Shown here one piece after another: positions 35,970-47,356 of a stretch of DNA of 64,000 nt. Every line of letters begins with the position of its first letter. Position 1 is the first letter of the stretch. Origin of the DNA: Pilaira anomala. Lineage: Eukaryota; Mucoromycota; Mucoromycetes; Mucorales; Mucoraceae. The notes beneath the pieces are model-generated. The model saw only the letters and a list, made by a program, of their open reading frames with translations. It was not told the origin of the DNA and searched no databases. The stretch lies in the NCBI GenBank assembly GCA_025716855.1, contig JAIXMQ010000012.1, positions 496,001-560,000 on the forward strand. The letters run 5' to 3'. The position numbers and the translations under genes were made by a program.

Positions 35970-38597
35970 GTTTACTGGCCTTAACCAGTTTTATTGAGAG
36001 CGAGAAACCTTTTTCAAGCAATCAAATCACCCAAAAAAAGTTAGAAAAGATGCTTCCTTTTTCTTTACCAGAGGTGTGTATATAGGAGATTTCTTACGGG
36101 CGGATGATATTTTGTAGCCAATCAAATCATCTAAAAAAGTGAAAAAATACTTGAGTGCCAATCTTTCGACCAAAGTTTAGATCAGCAACGACTTTAAAGC
36201 GTCAATATTTTATATTTCCATATCATATCACTTCAAATATTCTAACTCACTACATAGAATTTTATTTTATTACTAAATATTTATAATTGTAATTATCATT
36301 TGTAAATGATAGGTGATAATAGGAATCACCAATTAAAGTTTTTCTCGAAAAAAAGGATGAGGTCGCGTTAAAATAAAAGTATTACCTATGTTAAATCAAA
36401 ATCCGTCGTTAAATTCATAAAAAGCCTTATTTCCTCTCACATTAACTCAAATGAACACCTTTTTTAAAGGTTCAAAGAAGAAGATTCAAATCGACTTCTA
36501 GGTATAAATAACAGCCTAAAAAAATTCGGAATCATCTTAGATAAGTCGATTTCACCAAACTCTGCTCCAGAAAGACAAATGTAATTAGTTTAATAAAATA
36601 TATCTTTTTAAATTCTAAAAGTCTTCCTGTGACTGAGTGTTTTTGTTGCTGAACTAAAGGTACCCATATAAAAATCCCGCTAGGTCCCGACCTTTTAAAT
36701 TTTTTAAGATATTTAAATGTGGATATATGTTGGGGTTATAGGAATTTTAGAGCAAAATTATTGAATGGATTATAATACAGAATTTGACGCTCTTTCGAAT
36801 GGTGTAAAAATCAAAGTAGAATAATTATAAAGATTAAAGATTAATGTTAAAAAGTCAAATTACGGTTTTTGTTAGGGCAGGTATATTTTTCATATCTAAA
36901 CTTATGAATCCAAATACATGAAAAAATGCGTCTTTAAATTCTGCATTGACTATATATCATGTTGTATATTAGAGTAATTGATTTAGGATGACTTTAATTT
37001 GACAAGAAAGAAAATTTCGTCCATATCTCGATTTTTTTTTCCATTTTAGGGGTAAAAAACGGGGCGTCCGTAGGGGGTTGTAGTGTATCTAGTCTACTTC
37101 CATAGGGTGTGTAACGTTTCACACTGCTTAAAGTCCTATAGGCACCCCGTTTGATTTTCACCCCTAAAATAAGCGCGCCTCATATAAACTACACACACCA
37201 CTTTAGTATCTACACACACCACATATTTAAGCCTAGAAAACCTTTCACGTCAAAGTAAAGTCCTTCAATATTAACTATTTTATTAAACAATACTATATCC
37301 AGAAAATTCTAAATTTATATGGGCAGATGATTGTATATTAAGATGTATCTTTTTATATGTAAAAAATATACTTTTTCTAACAAAAACTGTTTTCCTTACA
37401 TGCACTACAAATGGAGAGTGCATGTAGCATGGTCTATATACACCTCGTTTTTCAGTCCCAGAAATCAAAATTTAGACAAAAAATACCTTCTTGTCAAAGT
37501 AACGTTCCTCTAAATCAGCTATTTAATTAAACAATATGATATACAGAAAGTGTAGAATTTGAAGGCGCATCTTTCTATATAATTTGATTTATATTATTGG
37601 AAACTGAAAATATACTTGCCCTAATAAAAACTTTATTTCGTTTTCTGACAATAACCATTAATATTTGTAATTATTTTATTTTGATTTTTACATCATTCGA
37701 AAGAGTGCAAAATTCTGTATTTACCGTTAAAAGAACAAGCGTTAAACCCATTTTAATGTAAAGATATATCTATCTTTCTGATTTTTGAAAAAATCCATAG
37801 GGGGGGACTAGCAAATTTTTCTAAAAAATGGAATTTTTTTCACAGCTTAAAAAAAAATAAAAATTAGAAATGTAGATATATCTTTGTATTTAAATGGTTT
37901 TAAAGTTTAGCTTTTTATTGATGTCTAAGGTAAAATTTTATGCTCTTTATAATGATGTAAAAACCAAAACAGACTAATTATAAATATTAATAGCTTGTAT
38001 GAGAAAGTATAGGTTCTATTAGGGCATGTATATTTTTTATATACAAGATAACAAATCTAAATGCATAGAAATCTTAGTTTTTAAATTCTACATCTTTGGA
38101 ATATAACATTGTCTAACAAAATATGTCTGTATCCTGATTTGGTTTTTTTCCTGTTTTTGGACCTAAAAATTGAGATTTGGGTCCAAATTTCTTTCTTTTC
38201 AGATTAAAGTCTTTTATTTCACCTATTTTATTATAGAATATGATATACAGTCAATGCAGAATTTGAAGGCGCATCTTTCTATTGATTCAGAATTGTTATT
38301 TTTTATATAGAAAATATACTTGCTCTAACTAAAACTGCATATCGTTTTTTCATAATACCTATTAATATTTGTTACAATTTTACTTTGATTTTTACCTCAT
38401 TAAAAAGAGCGTCAAATTCTACATATATCCTTAAAAAGCCAAGCTTTAAAACCTTTTTAATGTAAAGATGTATGGATATTTCTGAATCTTGTAAAAATCC
38501 AAAGGTCGGGACCTGCTGATTTTTGCCTAAAAATACACTTTTTTCCCCTTTTCCGATGATTTGATTGGCTCAAAAAGACTAATTAAGGCCAGTAAAC
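35970..38597. mobile_element. Large non-coding fold-back element, copy A
   Basis: About 2.6 kb bounded by inverted sequences: gtttactggccttaa at 35970-35984 and its exact reverse complement at 38583-38597. Inside these, a caatcaaatcat motif on the left (36018 and again 36118) is matched on the right by ccgatgatttgattggctca at 38553-38572. Internally it is built from alternating copies of one module of about 350 bp: + at about 36690-37030, partial - at about 37210-37390, - at about 37480-37800, + at about 37860-38140, - at about 38180-38540. No transposase or other ORF of note. No target-site duplication evident. Likely a non-autonomous DNA transposon or fold-back element; origin uncertain. 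Confidence 0.75.
37043..37170. repeat. GC-rich mini inverted repeat nested in element A
   Basis: 128 bp starting attttaggggt...cggggcg and ending with the near reverse complement (caccccg...acccctaaaat). The centre holds gtgtgtaacgtttcacac, itself a hairpin around aacgtt. It differs in base composition from the surrounding module and could be a small nested MITE or the conserved loop of the larger palindrome. A copy lies at 41434-41563. Confidence 0.7.
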
Positions 38598-39351
38598 ACA
38601 GATAGTATAGAGCAAAGCTTTACTGTCGTAATAGAATGGCAGTATAAAAAGGTCTCTTTCTTTAAAATTTTTTTTTTACCATAAATTAAAAGTGAAAGAG
38701 GCAGATTTAACTATATCAAGAATTATATTACCTTGGCATATTGACCACCAAAAGTTTTAATGCAATTGTATAGTTAGTTAAACTGATATAGCTGCTTTAT
38801 TTTTGCTTAAGCAAAATGGCATATCCTCAAGGATAAAGAAAATTAACAATTATAGCAATGTACATAACTAGTGAATGGTGTTTATAAAAATCTAGTGAAT
38901 GATATTGAAAGATTTATATGTATATATATATATATATTACAAATGAACTCGAAAAACACTCTGAAATAAAATGGCAAAATGTGGTTCATTGTACATTTTT
39001 TTTAGGAACTAATGATAACTAACGATATTGGAAGAAAATTCCGTTCAAAGACAAAACAAATGATTTATGATTATACACAGAATAAAAATACAGAATAAAA
39101 AAATGAAATCTAGTAACATAAATAGTTTCAACACAAGAACTAATTTGTGTTTAATTGAAAATATAAGAAAAGAAAAAGAGTGATATTAATACACAAAGGA
39201 TTAAATTAACAATTTTTTATAAATAAGCAAGTTATACTGTATAGTAAAATCACGGATGACTTTTATCCGGATTTATAAAAAGTATAACAAGGCACATTGT
39301 CACGTGAATAAGGTTTTTTATAACTTTGCATGAAATACACCATTACATCAA

Positions 39352-39452
39352 TTTTTTTTTCACATGGCATACAAGCAGGTTTTTTTCTCATACGCCAGAC
39401 AAACAGGGGGGTTTTTTTCTCACGTACGCCAGACAAACAGGGGGGGGGGTCA
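39352..39452 (+). repeat. Short tandem repeat, unit about 35 bp
   Basis: Two to two-and-a-half copies of a unit containing acgccagacaaacagg followed by a G-run and a T-run with ctca. Copies end in G-runs of growing length (2, 6 and 10). Confidence 0.75.
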
Positions 39453-39827
39453 TTATAAATAACCTTTTTTTTTATTTTGTTTTTTTCTTTCACTTTCTTC
39501 TTTTTATATATATTCCAAAATGAATCTTCCTTCCTTACCGCTACATTTTTTAATCTCTTCTTTTGCCACACTCCTTGCCTAGAGAAGACAATGTTCCAAG
39601 GGAAAAAAGACCTGCATAAAACATATTGTTATCAATGGTAAGTCTAATAATTTTATCAAAAAATAAATGATTCATTTTGTCTAATAAATCTCAAATAGAA
39701 AATGATCCTTTTTTTTTTAACAACATAGGTTGTTCAGCAACTATATTTACAAGCAATAAGGTATGCAAATAAGATCAGAGCACAAAATGTCAGTACTATA
39801 ACTAATCAGTTTTGTTTAGAAGTACTC

Positions 39828-40425
39828 TGAATACCTTGAGAGAATCTATTGGGATTGCATCGCACCTTGATAGTAAGATTCCTAGAATCTATCCCAAGTG
39901 AAAGTGCTGGAAAGTATGAGTTGCATCGCACTCGTATAGACCTTCATTATTAGCGCTGGTTTTTCATCAAGATTATGATGCTCTATTACTTGTTTGAAAT
40001 CTGAATACCTTGAGGGATTCTATTGGGATTGCATCGCACCTTGATAGTAAGATTCCTAGAATCTATCCCAAGTGAAAGTGTTGGAAAATATGAGTTGCAT
40101 CGCACTCGTATGGACCTTCATTATTAGCGCTGGTTTTTCATCAAGATTATGATGCTCTGCTACTTGTTTGAAATCTGAATACCTTGAGGGATTCTATTGG
40201 GATTGCATCGCGTCTTGATAGTAAGATTCCTGGAATCTGTCCCAAGTGAAAGTGCTGGAAAGTATGAGTTGCATCGCACTCGTATAGACCTTCATTATTA
40301 GCGCTGGTTTTTCATCAAGATTGTTATGCTCTGCTACTTGTTTGAAATCTGAATACCTTGAGGGATTCTACTGGGATTGCATCGCACCTTAATAGTAATA
40401 TTCTTGGAATTAGCCCCAAGTCCTG
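39828..40425 (+). repeat. 174-bp tandem repeat array
   Basis: Repeat starts (tgaataccttgag) fall at 39828, 40002, 40176 and 40350, an exact 174-bp period. There are three full copies and a fourth that degenerates after about 75 bp. Copies differ at only a few positions. Each unit contains ttgcatcgcac twice (first copy about 39855-39865 and 39921-39931); the inverted segments attctattggga and gaatctatccca can pair. No ORF. Confidence 0.92.
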
Positions 40426-40507
40426 GTTTTACCCGCAAAATCTGTACTTTATCGGTCCTAGTTTTACCTGCAAATTAGATATTTCATGACATTATTTTAC
40501 CTGCAAA
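40423..40507 (+). repeat. Degenerate tandem repeat abutting the 174-bp array
   Basis: Three copies of a unit of about 33-35 bp centred on ttttacctgcaaat (starts about 40427, 40462, 40495), directly after the degenerate end of the 174-bp array. Confidence 0.7.
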
Positions 40508-41019
40508 TCTGCTAGATCTCAGTAGCTATTGGCTTTTCAATTGTATATTGCTTCATATCATTGGTCTTTATCTTATTTCAAAATGACGTTCATAATAAAG
40601 GCGTTATTGCTATTTGGTATAATATACCACTTTAAATAGCTTTTTATATATTGATTTTATTTAAAAATCGATCTTTATTCATTGATTTTTTTTTAAAAAA
40701 AAAAAACTATTGGCATACTGCCATATTATTACTTAAAACAGATGCATCATCTGAACTTCTTTCCTAAAAGAGATAAAAAGTCTTTGGGTGTGATAGCCTA
40801 AATACTCCCTGTCGGGGGAAGAAATCAGTGATAACTGTTCGGGAAGGTTTATTGTTGTTGTTATTGCTACTGCTATTGCTGTTGAAAAGCGATAGACTTA
40901 ACAGAGCCAATTGTTAGGGAAGAGCAGATGTCATGAGAGCTAAAGCCCTGTAAACTTTCAATCAATCTCAAAAAAAAAAAAAAAAAAAGTTTTTTTTCTT
41001 TGTTACAGCGAAAAAAAAA

Positions 41020-43528
41020 TGAGCCAATCAAATCATCGGAAAAAGGGGAAAAAGTGAATTTTTATGTGAAAATCAGCAGGTCCCGACCTTTGGATTTTTC
41101 AAGTGTTTTAAATGTGGATATATCTCGGATTATAAGAATTTTAGAGCAAAGATATTGAATGGTTTCTAATATAAATTTGACGCTCTTTCGAATGGTGTAA
41201 AAATCAAAGTAGAGTAATTATAAAATTAATGTTTATTGTGAAAAGTCAAATTACGGTTTTTTTTAGGGCAGGTATATTTTTCTTATCTAAAGTTATGAAT
41301 CCAAATACATGAAAAAATGCGTCTTTAAATTCTGCATTGACTGTATATCATGTTGTATATTAGAATAATTGATTTAAGATGACTTTAATTTGACAAGAAA
41401 GAAAATTTTGTCCATATCTCGATTTTTTTTTTCATTTTAGGGGTAAAAAACGGGGCGTCCATAGGGGGGTGTAGTGTATCTAGTCTACTTTCATAGTGGT
41501 GTGTAACGTTTCACACTGCTTAAAGTCCTATGGGCACCCCGTTTGTTTTTTTCCTTTAAAAATGTAAAGATATTGACAAAATTTTCTTTCTTGTCAAATT
41601 AAAGTCATCTTAAATCAAGTATTCTAATATACAATGTGATATACAGTCGATGCAAATTTGATGGACATCTGTTTATGGATTTAAAATGATATGTCTAGAA
41701 GCATAAAATATACTTGCCCTAAACAAAGACTGTAAATTCGACTTTCTTAAAAATACAATAATAGCCATTAATCTTTATAATTACTTTACTTTGATTTTTA
41801 CTTCATTCAAATTTTATACTAGAAACTATTCAATAGCTTTCCTCTAAAAGCTTTATAATACCAACATATATTATCCACATTTATGTAAACATTCAAAAAA
41901 ATCAAAAAAGCTCGGGAAACAGTTTTTGCTAGAGAAAGTATATTTTTTATATATATAAAATATATCTTTGTATGAAGATATCTGCCCATCTAAAGTTAAA
42001 ATTTTCTGGATATAATATTGTATAATATAATGGTTAGTATTGAAGGAATTTACTTTGACATGAAAGATTTCTAGGGCTTAAAATTTAAGCTGTGTTTAGT
42101 TAATTTAGAGTGGTGACTCACCCACCAATAAGCGCGCCTCATATAAACTACACACACCACATATTTAAGCCCAGAAAACCTTTCATGTCAAAGTAAAGTC
42201 CTTCAATATTAACTATTTTATTATACAATACTATATCCAGAAAATTCTAAATTTATATGGGCAGATGATTGTATATAAAGATGTATTTTTTTATATGTAA
42301 AAAATATACTTTTTCTAACAAAAACTGTTTTCCTTACATGCACTACAAATGGAGAGTGCATGTAGCATGGTCTACATACACCTCGTTTTTCAGTCCCAGA
42401 AACCTAAATTTTGACAAAAAATACCTTCTTGTCAAAGTAGAATCCCTCTATATCAACTATTTTATTAAACAATATGATATACAGAAAGTGTAGAATTTGA
42501 AGGCGCATCTTTCTAAATAATTCGATTTATATTATTAAAAACAGAAAATATACTTGCCCTAATAAAAACTTTATTTCGTTTTCTGACAATAACCATTAAT
42601 ATTTGTAATTATTTTATTTTGATTTTTACATCATTCGAAAGAGTGCAAAATTCTGTATTTACCGTTAAAAGAACAAGCGTTAAACCCATTTTAATGTAAA
42701 GATATATCTATCTTTCTGATTTTTGAAAAAATCCATAGGGGGGGACTAGCAAATTTTTCTAAAAAATGGAATTTTTTTCACAGCTTAAAAAAAAATAAAA
42801 ATTAGAAAAGTAGATATATCTTTGTATTTAAATGGTTTTAAAGTTTAGCTTTTTATTGATGTCTAAGGTAAAATTTGATGCTCTTTCTAATGATGTAAAA
42901 ATCAAAGTAACATAATTAGAAAGTTTAATAGTCATTGCGAGAAAGCACAGCTTCTATTAGGACATGTATATTTTTTATATACAAGATAATAAATCTAAAT
43001 GCATATAAATCTTAGTTTTTAAATTCTACATCTTTGGAATATAACATTGTCTAACAAAATACGTCTGTATCCTGATTTGGTTTTTTTCCTGTTTTTGGAC
43101 CTAAAAATTGAGATTTGGGTCCAAATTTCTTTCTTTTCAAATTAAAGTCTTTTATCTCACCTATTCTATTTCACTATATAATATACAATCGATGCAGAAT
43201 TTGAAGGCGCATCTTTCTATTGATTTAGAATTGTTATTTTTTATGTAGAAAATATACTTGCTCTAACAAAAACTGTATAACGTTTTTTCATAATACCTAT
43301 AAATATTTGTTATTATTTTACTTTGATTTTTACATCATTGAAAAGAGCGTCAAATTCTACATATATCCTTAAATAGCCAAGCTTCAAAACCTTTTTAATG
43401 TAAAGATGTATGGATATTTCTGAATCTTGTAAAAATCCATAGGGGGGGACTGGCTTATTTTTGCCTAAAAATACACTTTTTCCCCCTTTTCCGATGATTT
43501 GATTGGCTCAAAAAAGTTTTTCGATACA
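41020..43528. mobile_element. Large non-coding fold-back element, copy B
   Basis: About 2.5 kb in the same orientation as copy A and nearly identical to it over most of its length. Terminal inverted repeats: tgagccaatcaaatcatcgg at 41020-41039 and its reverse complement at 43491-43510, with similarity continuing inward (gtgaaaatcagcaggtccc against a matching right-end segment) and weakly outward. Module order: + (about 41100-41430), - (about 41565-41920), partial + (about 41930-42070), partial - (about 42170-42330), - (about 42410-42740), + (about 42810-43090), - (about 43120-43470). The second and third of these, roughly 530 bp, are absent from copy A. Flanked by A-rich DNA, so target-site duplication cannot be judged. 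No coding capacity. Confidence 0.8.
41434..41563. repeat. GC-rich mini inverted repeat nested in element B
   Basis: Copy of the nested repeat at 37043-37170: same gggtaaaaaacggggcgtcc left end, same gtgtgtaacgtttcacac centre; the right end has decayed (cctttaaaaatg). Confidence 0.65.
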
Positions 43529-43529
43529 A

Positions 43530-45692
43530 CAACAAAAAAAAAAAAAAAAAAAAAAAAAAGACTTGGCTGTAGTACCTTCCTTTTTTTTATTAAATGAACT
43601 AAATAAGACGAATTGCCATGTACCTCAGGATAAGGGCTTTACTTCCAGAATGTGATGATAGTTTGAAAAGGGCTCGGTTTAACTGGGTGATTTTGGAGGT
43701 AAAAAAGTATATGGATGATGGCAAATCGAAGTGACACGGAGAAGTTTGATTTTTTTTCCCCAAAACCAAACCGTATTTTTGTGTAGTTAATTATCAGATT
43801 TTTTTTTTTTTTAATGATAGGTTTCAGATAAACCATGGGAGAGTAGTAATTTTCGATTATTTATACACAAGATATTAATGACACAATTCGATTAGTTACT
43901 AAATTATATTATTCTCAAACAACATCAAATTAATAATCCTGCAAACTTTTTTTTTTCTTTATGAGAGGGGTCTCATACTATAATAAATTTGGTGGTTTCA
44001 AAATTCAAGAAAAGTTTATTAACCTCCTTTTTTTTTTTTTGCTTCCATTCTTTCAACCAAAGAACCCTTTTACCTCTAGAGTAAATAAATGTTTTTCTTC
44101 AAGTCAAGTACTTTTTAATTTGATAGAAACAAAAGCTTTTTTTATTTGCCAAAAATTGTTTATAATTGCCCATATAGATTCAGTTAGTTTATAAACTTCC
44201 TCCCCTTCTGGATCTCGGTTTATATTTTATCAATTGGAGAAGTTTCATGGAAGAATTTAAGACATTCGATCAGGGGAGCAAAAGAAAAAAAAAATATCAA
44301 CATTTTTTTTTCCAAGCATCATTCAGATCGATAGATAATCCTCTTTCTTTAGACGATTGCTAGGATATTATTTAATTACTCTTCTCCGCCGCGAATTAAA
44401 ATACATTAAAAAAGCATATTACACATTTTTCGTTCATAACACAAATACTGGTTATAAGGAAATAATCAAGCTGATCTCATGATCTTATTTATGAATTGAG
44501 TTTTCCCGTATTATTATCATATGAAAGATATTGTATCCATGGCATTCCTTTTTACTCTAAAGAAATTTGTATAGTGATGATCGTCCTTTTGCTTAAAAAA
44601 CTGTACTTAAAATTTTCGGGGTAGGAGGAGGAGGAGGAGGAGGAGAAAAGGTAGGATTTTTATGACCGTGAGAGTGTACGTATGGCCTAAGTTAATTCAA
44701 TATTACTAAACCAAGCACAATATGATAAGTAAACCTTTGATAGGAAAGATAAGGCCCTGAATTTAACTTTTTTTTTTTTTTTTTTTTTCCTGTGTGAATA
44801 AAAAAGCCCATATCTTTGCATCTATTTTTTTTTTTTTTTTTCTCGGAGAAAAAGTTTTAGCAATACTAACTATGTATATCATTAGACTATTTGGTAGATC
44901 AAACAATTAAAAACGTCTTGTAAATAAATTATACAATTTGTATGACAAAATCAGTCCTAAGCCTAATTTGCAATTACAGAAAAAAAAAAAAAAAGGTTAA
45001 AAAAAACACACAAAATGACTCATTTTTTTAAACAGAAAAGAAGAAACTTTTTCTCGAAAAAAATGAGGACAGCACAAAATCACAACATATTTTTTTTTTT
45101 TTTTTTTTACAAATTGGTTCATTGGTGCCCCCCTTTTCTTTTTGAAATACGATTGGTCCATCAGTACAAAAGAAAAACGACGGTTCTGACGTAACTTTTT
45201 GTATTTATAACTCGGGAGAAAATATATCATTTTTCCTGACAAGATCTCTTGTTTTTTTTTTACAATAGTTAGAAACGAGATCTTTTTTAAAGAAAGTCTT
45301 TTTTTTTTTTTTTTTTTGGTTATTATTTACAATTCGATAAGATAATAAATATATATATATATATATAAATAAACATTATGATTACCTTATCCGTGCCCGT
45401 GTGCTGTATGTATTACAAAACGTCATTGACTCGGTACAAGGTTCGCCCAAGTTTTATTAAGTGACGTTTTTAATGAGAGTGGAAAAAGGGCGGGGTATAC
45501 ATTCGAATCTAAAAAAAATAATTAAGTATCCGCAGACTGTTTGCATTTGAAACAAGAGAGAAAAAAAAAAAAAAAAAAAGAAAAAACGTATAAATATAAA
45601 GGACCTTATATATCACCTACAATTTTCTTTTTCTCTCTTTCTTCAATTCCCCTCCTCTATTTACAAAAAAAAAAAAAAACAGTTACACACAA
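43530..45692. other. A+T-rich intergenic DNA, kinase upstream region
   Basis: 2.1 kb with poly-A/T tracts, a (GGA)n stretch at about 44624-44645, a (TA)n tract near 45350-45366 and a pyrimidine-rich stretch (45620-45660) just before the kinase start. No gene or module copy recognised. Confidence 0.55.
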
Positions 45693-47273
45693 ATGTCTAC
45701 AGTATTAATGAAACCCACCTTAACAAAAAGTATTTCAGAAGACCATCGACTATCCAACCCAATCGATTCTACTACACCACCACTCATGACATCCATTTCA
45801 ACCGACACAAAAGCAATTCCAATCCAAAAAGAACTCCCTCCTTCTCGACTCAGTTCTTTCTTCTCAAACAACGCTACCTCCAGATCAAACATTAAACCAC
45901 AACCTTCTTCTTCCTCTACTTCAGAAAACAGTTTAAAGAGCGCCCATAGTTTCTCTTCCACCAGTTTACCTAGCTCTGCTGACGATCCTCATAAACCACA
46001 TAAATTCAGTAAATCAATTGGTAGCTTAATCAGTAGTCCTGCATCTTGGACACGAAAACACCTTCATAAGCATCACCATAGCAACAACGGATCAGGCCAT
46101 GCTTCACCTTCTGTCAATGTACCTAAATTAAATGAAAAATATGGTGATTATGTAAAACCCAATAAGAAGGCCAGTACAAAGACATCAGGTGCAACCAATA
46201 AGAATAATATAGGAAGTGGAGCCACTGCCGTAATACGTCTTGTGCAATCCAAAGATCGTATCTTGGCCGTAAAAGAATTCAGAAAACGAGAAAAGACTGA
46301 AGATGAAAAGGAGTATTTGAAACGAATGCATAATGAATACTGTATTAGTAAATCCGTGAGTGGACATCCAAATGTAGTAGAAACGATGGATTTAGTTGTA
46401 GATGAACATGATCGATGGTGTACCGTGATGGAATACGTAAGTATATACATATATATCTCTTTTTTTTTTTATTTATTTAGATCAAACAAACTAAAAATAC
46501 TATTTTTTTAGTGTGATGGCGGTGATTTATTCAGTTTACTCTCTGAAAAACCAAATATGCCAATTGAAGAAAGCAGCTGCTTATTCAAACAATTGATGCT
46601 AGGTATTCAACACCTTCACGAACTAGGTATCGCACATCGCGACATTAAGCCCGAAAACTTAATCTTGACCAAATCCGGTACATTAAAAATCGCAGATTTT
46701 GGTGTAGCCGATGTAGTTCAAACCTGTTTTGAAAAAGAATCTCATGTATGTCATAAATGGTGTGGCTCAGAACCCTTTTGGTCACCTGAACTCTGGAAAC
46801 TTCGAAATGTTCAGGATGGCTATAATGGTCAAGCCTTGGATATTTGGTCGGCTGCTGTGACCTATTTCTGTATTCGATTTCAACAGTTGCCGTTTGAAGC
46901 CGCTTTTTATCATGGTAGAGGCGCAATTACGGCCGTGTTGGGTTCGGGCAATGATGATGGTAAACTGAACAATGGATCGCCTGCTGCCATTGCGGCTGCT
47001 GCTTCGGATGGTGGTGATAAAGATTTTGGCATCTATGTTGAACAAAGAAAGAAGTTGGATCAAGTGGGTTCTTATGATCTTTGGGATAATTTTGGCACTC
47101 AGGTGAAAGGATTAACTGAACAAGAAAAGGAGTGTTTGGCTGGTATGTTGGATCCTAACCCAGAAACTCGGTGGACTGCAACTCAAGTATTAGAATCTGA
47201 ATGGATGAAATCCATTGAAGTATGTGTAAATGGTGTATTACCAAATGGGTCAAGACATTATCATACTTTATAA
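45693..47273 (+). CDS. Ser/Thr protein kinase, HAL4/HRK1/NPR1-like fungal family
   Basis: Exons 45693..46436 and 46512..47273; 501 aa. The N-terminal 170 residues are Ser/Pro-rich and disordered. The kinase domain starts with glycine loop [15 protein letters not shown]-type Lys in ILAVKEF, hinge VMEYCDGGDLF across the intron, catalytic loop [20 protein letters not shown] and the activation-segment end [11 protein letters not shown]. These features, including a Cys-containing [12 protein letters not shown] segment, fit the fungus-specific HAL/NPR group that regulates plasma-membrane transporters (K+ and nutrient uptake, H+-ATPase). A Gly/Ala-rich insert (about 375-400) lies in the C-lobe. The gene lies convergent with a K+ channel gene, 83 bp away, but this may be chance. 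Confidence 0.85.
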
Positions 47274-47356
47274 AATAATAGAATTATATGTATATCCCCC
47301 CCCCCTTTATTTTTTTTTAAATAAATAAAATAAATAAATGTTTTATTAAATAATTT

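Larger units (their letters stand above)
35505..45692. other. 10.2-kb gene desert made of repeats
   Basis: No credible gene across more than 10 kb, whereas the rest of the window averages about one gene per 2 kb. The longest ORFs (about 65-100 codons) are shadows of repeats or homopolymers. Contents are listed separately: two large fold-back elements, a 174-bp tandem array, two smaller tandem repeats and A+T-rich flanks (35505-35969 and 43530-45692). Confidence 0.8.

Noticed and set aside
37283..37513. Short overlapping ORFs inside fold-back element A (and a copy at 42269-42493)
   Set aside because: They follow the repeat modules, are 60-74 codons, differ in frame and end between copies, and encode no transposase motif.
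40780..40980. Possible solo LTR (tgtgatagcc...ctccctgtcggggg)
   Set aside because: No TG...CA paired ends or duplicated target site could be defined, and no second copy is in the window.
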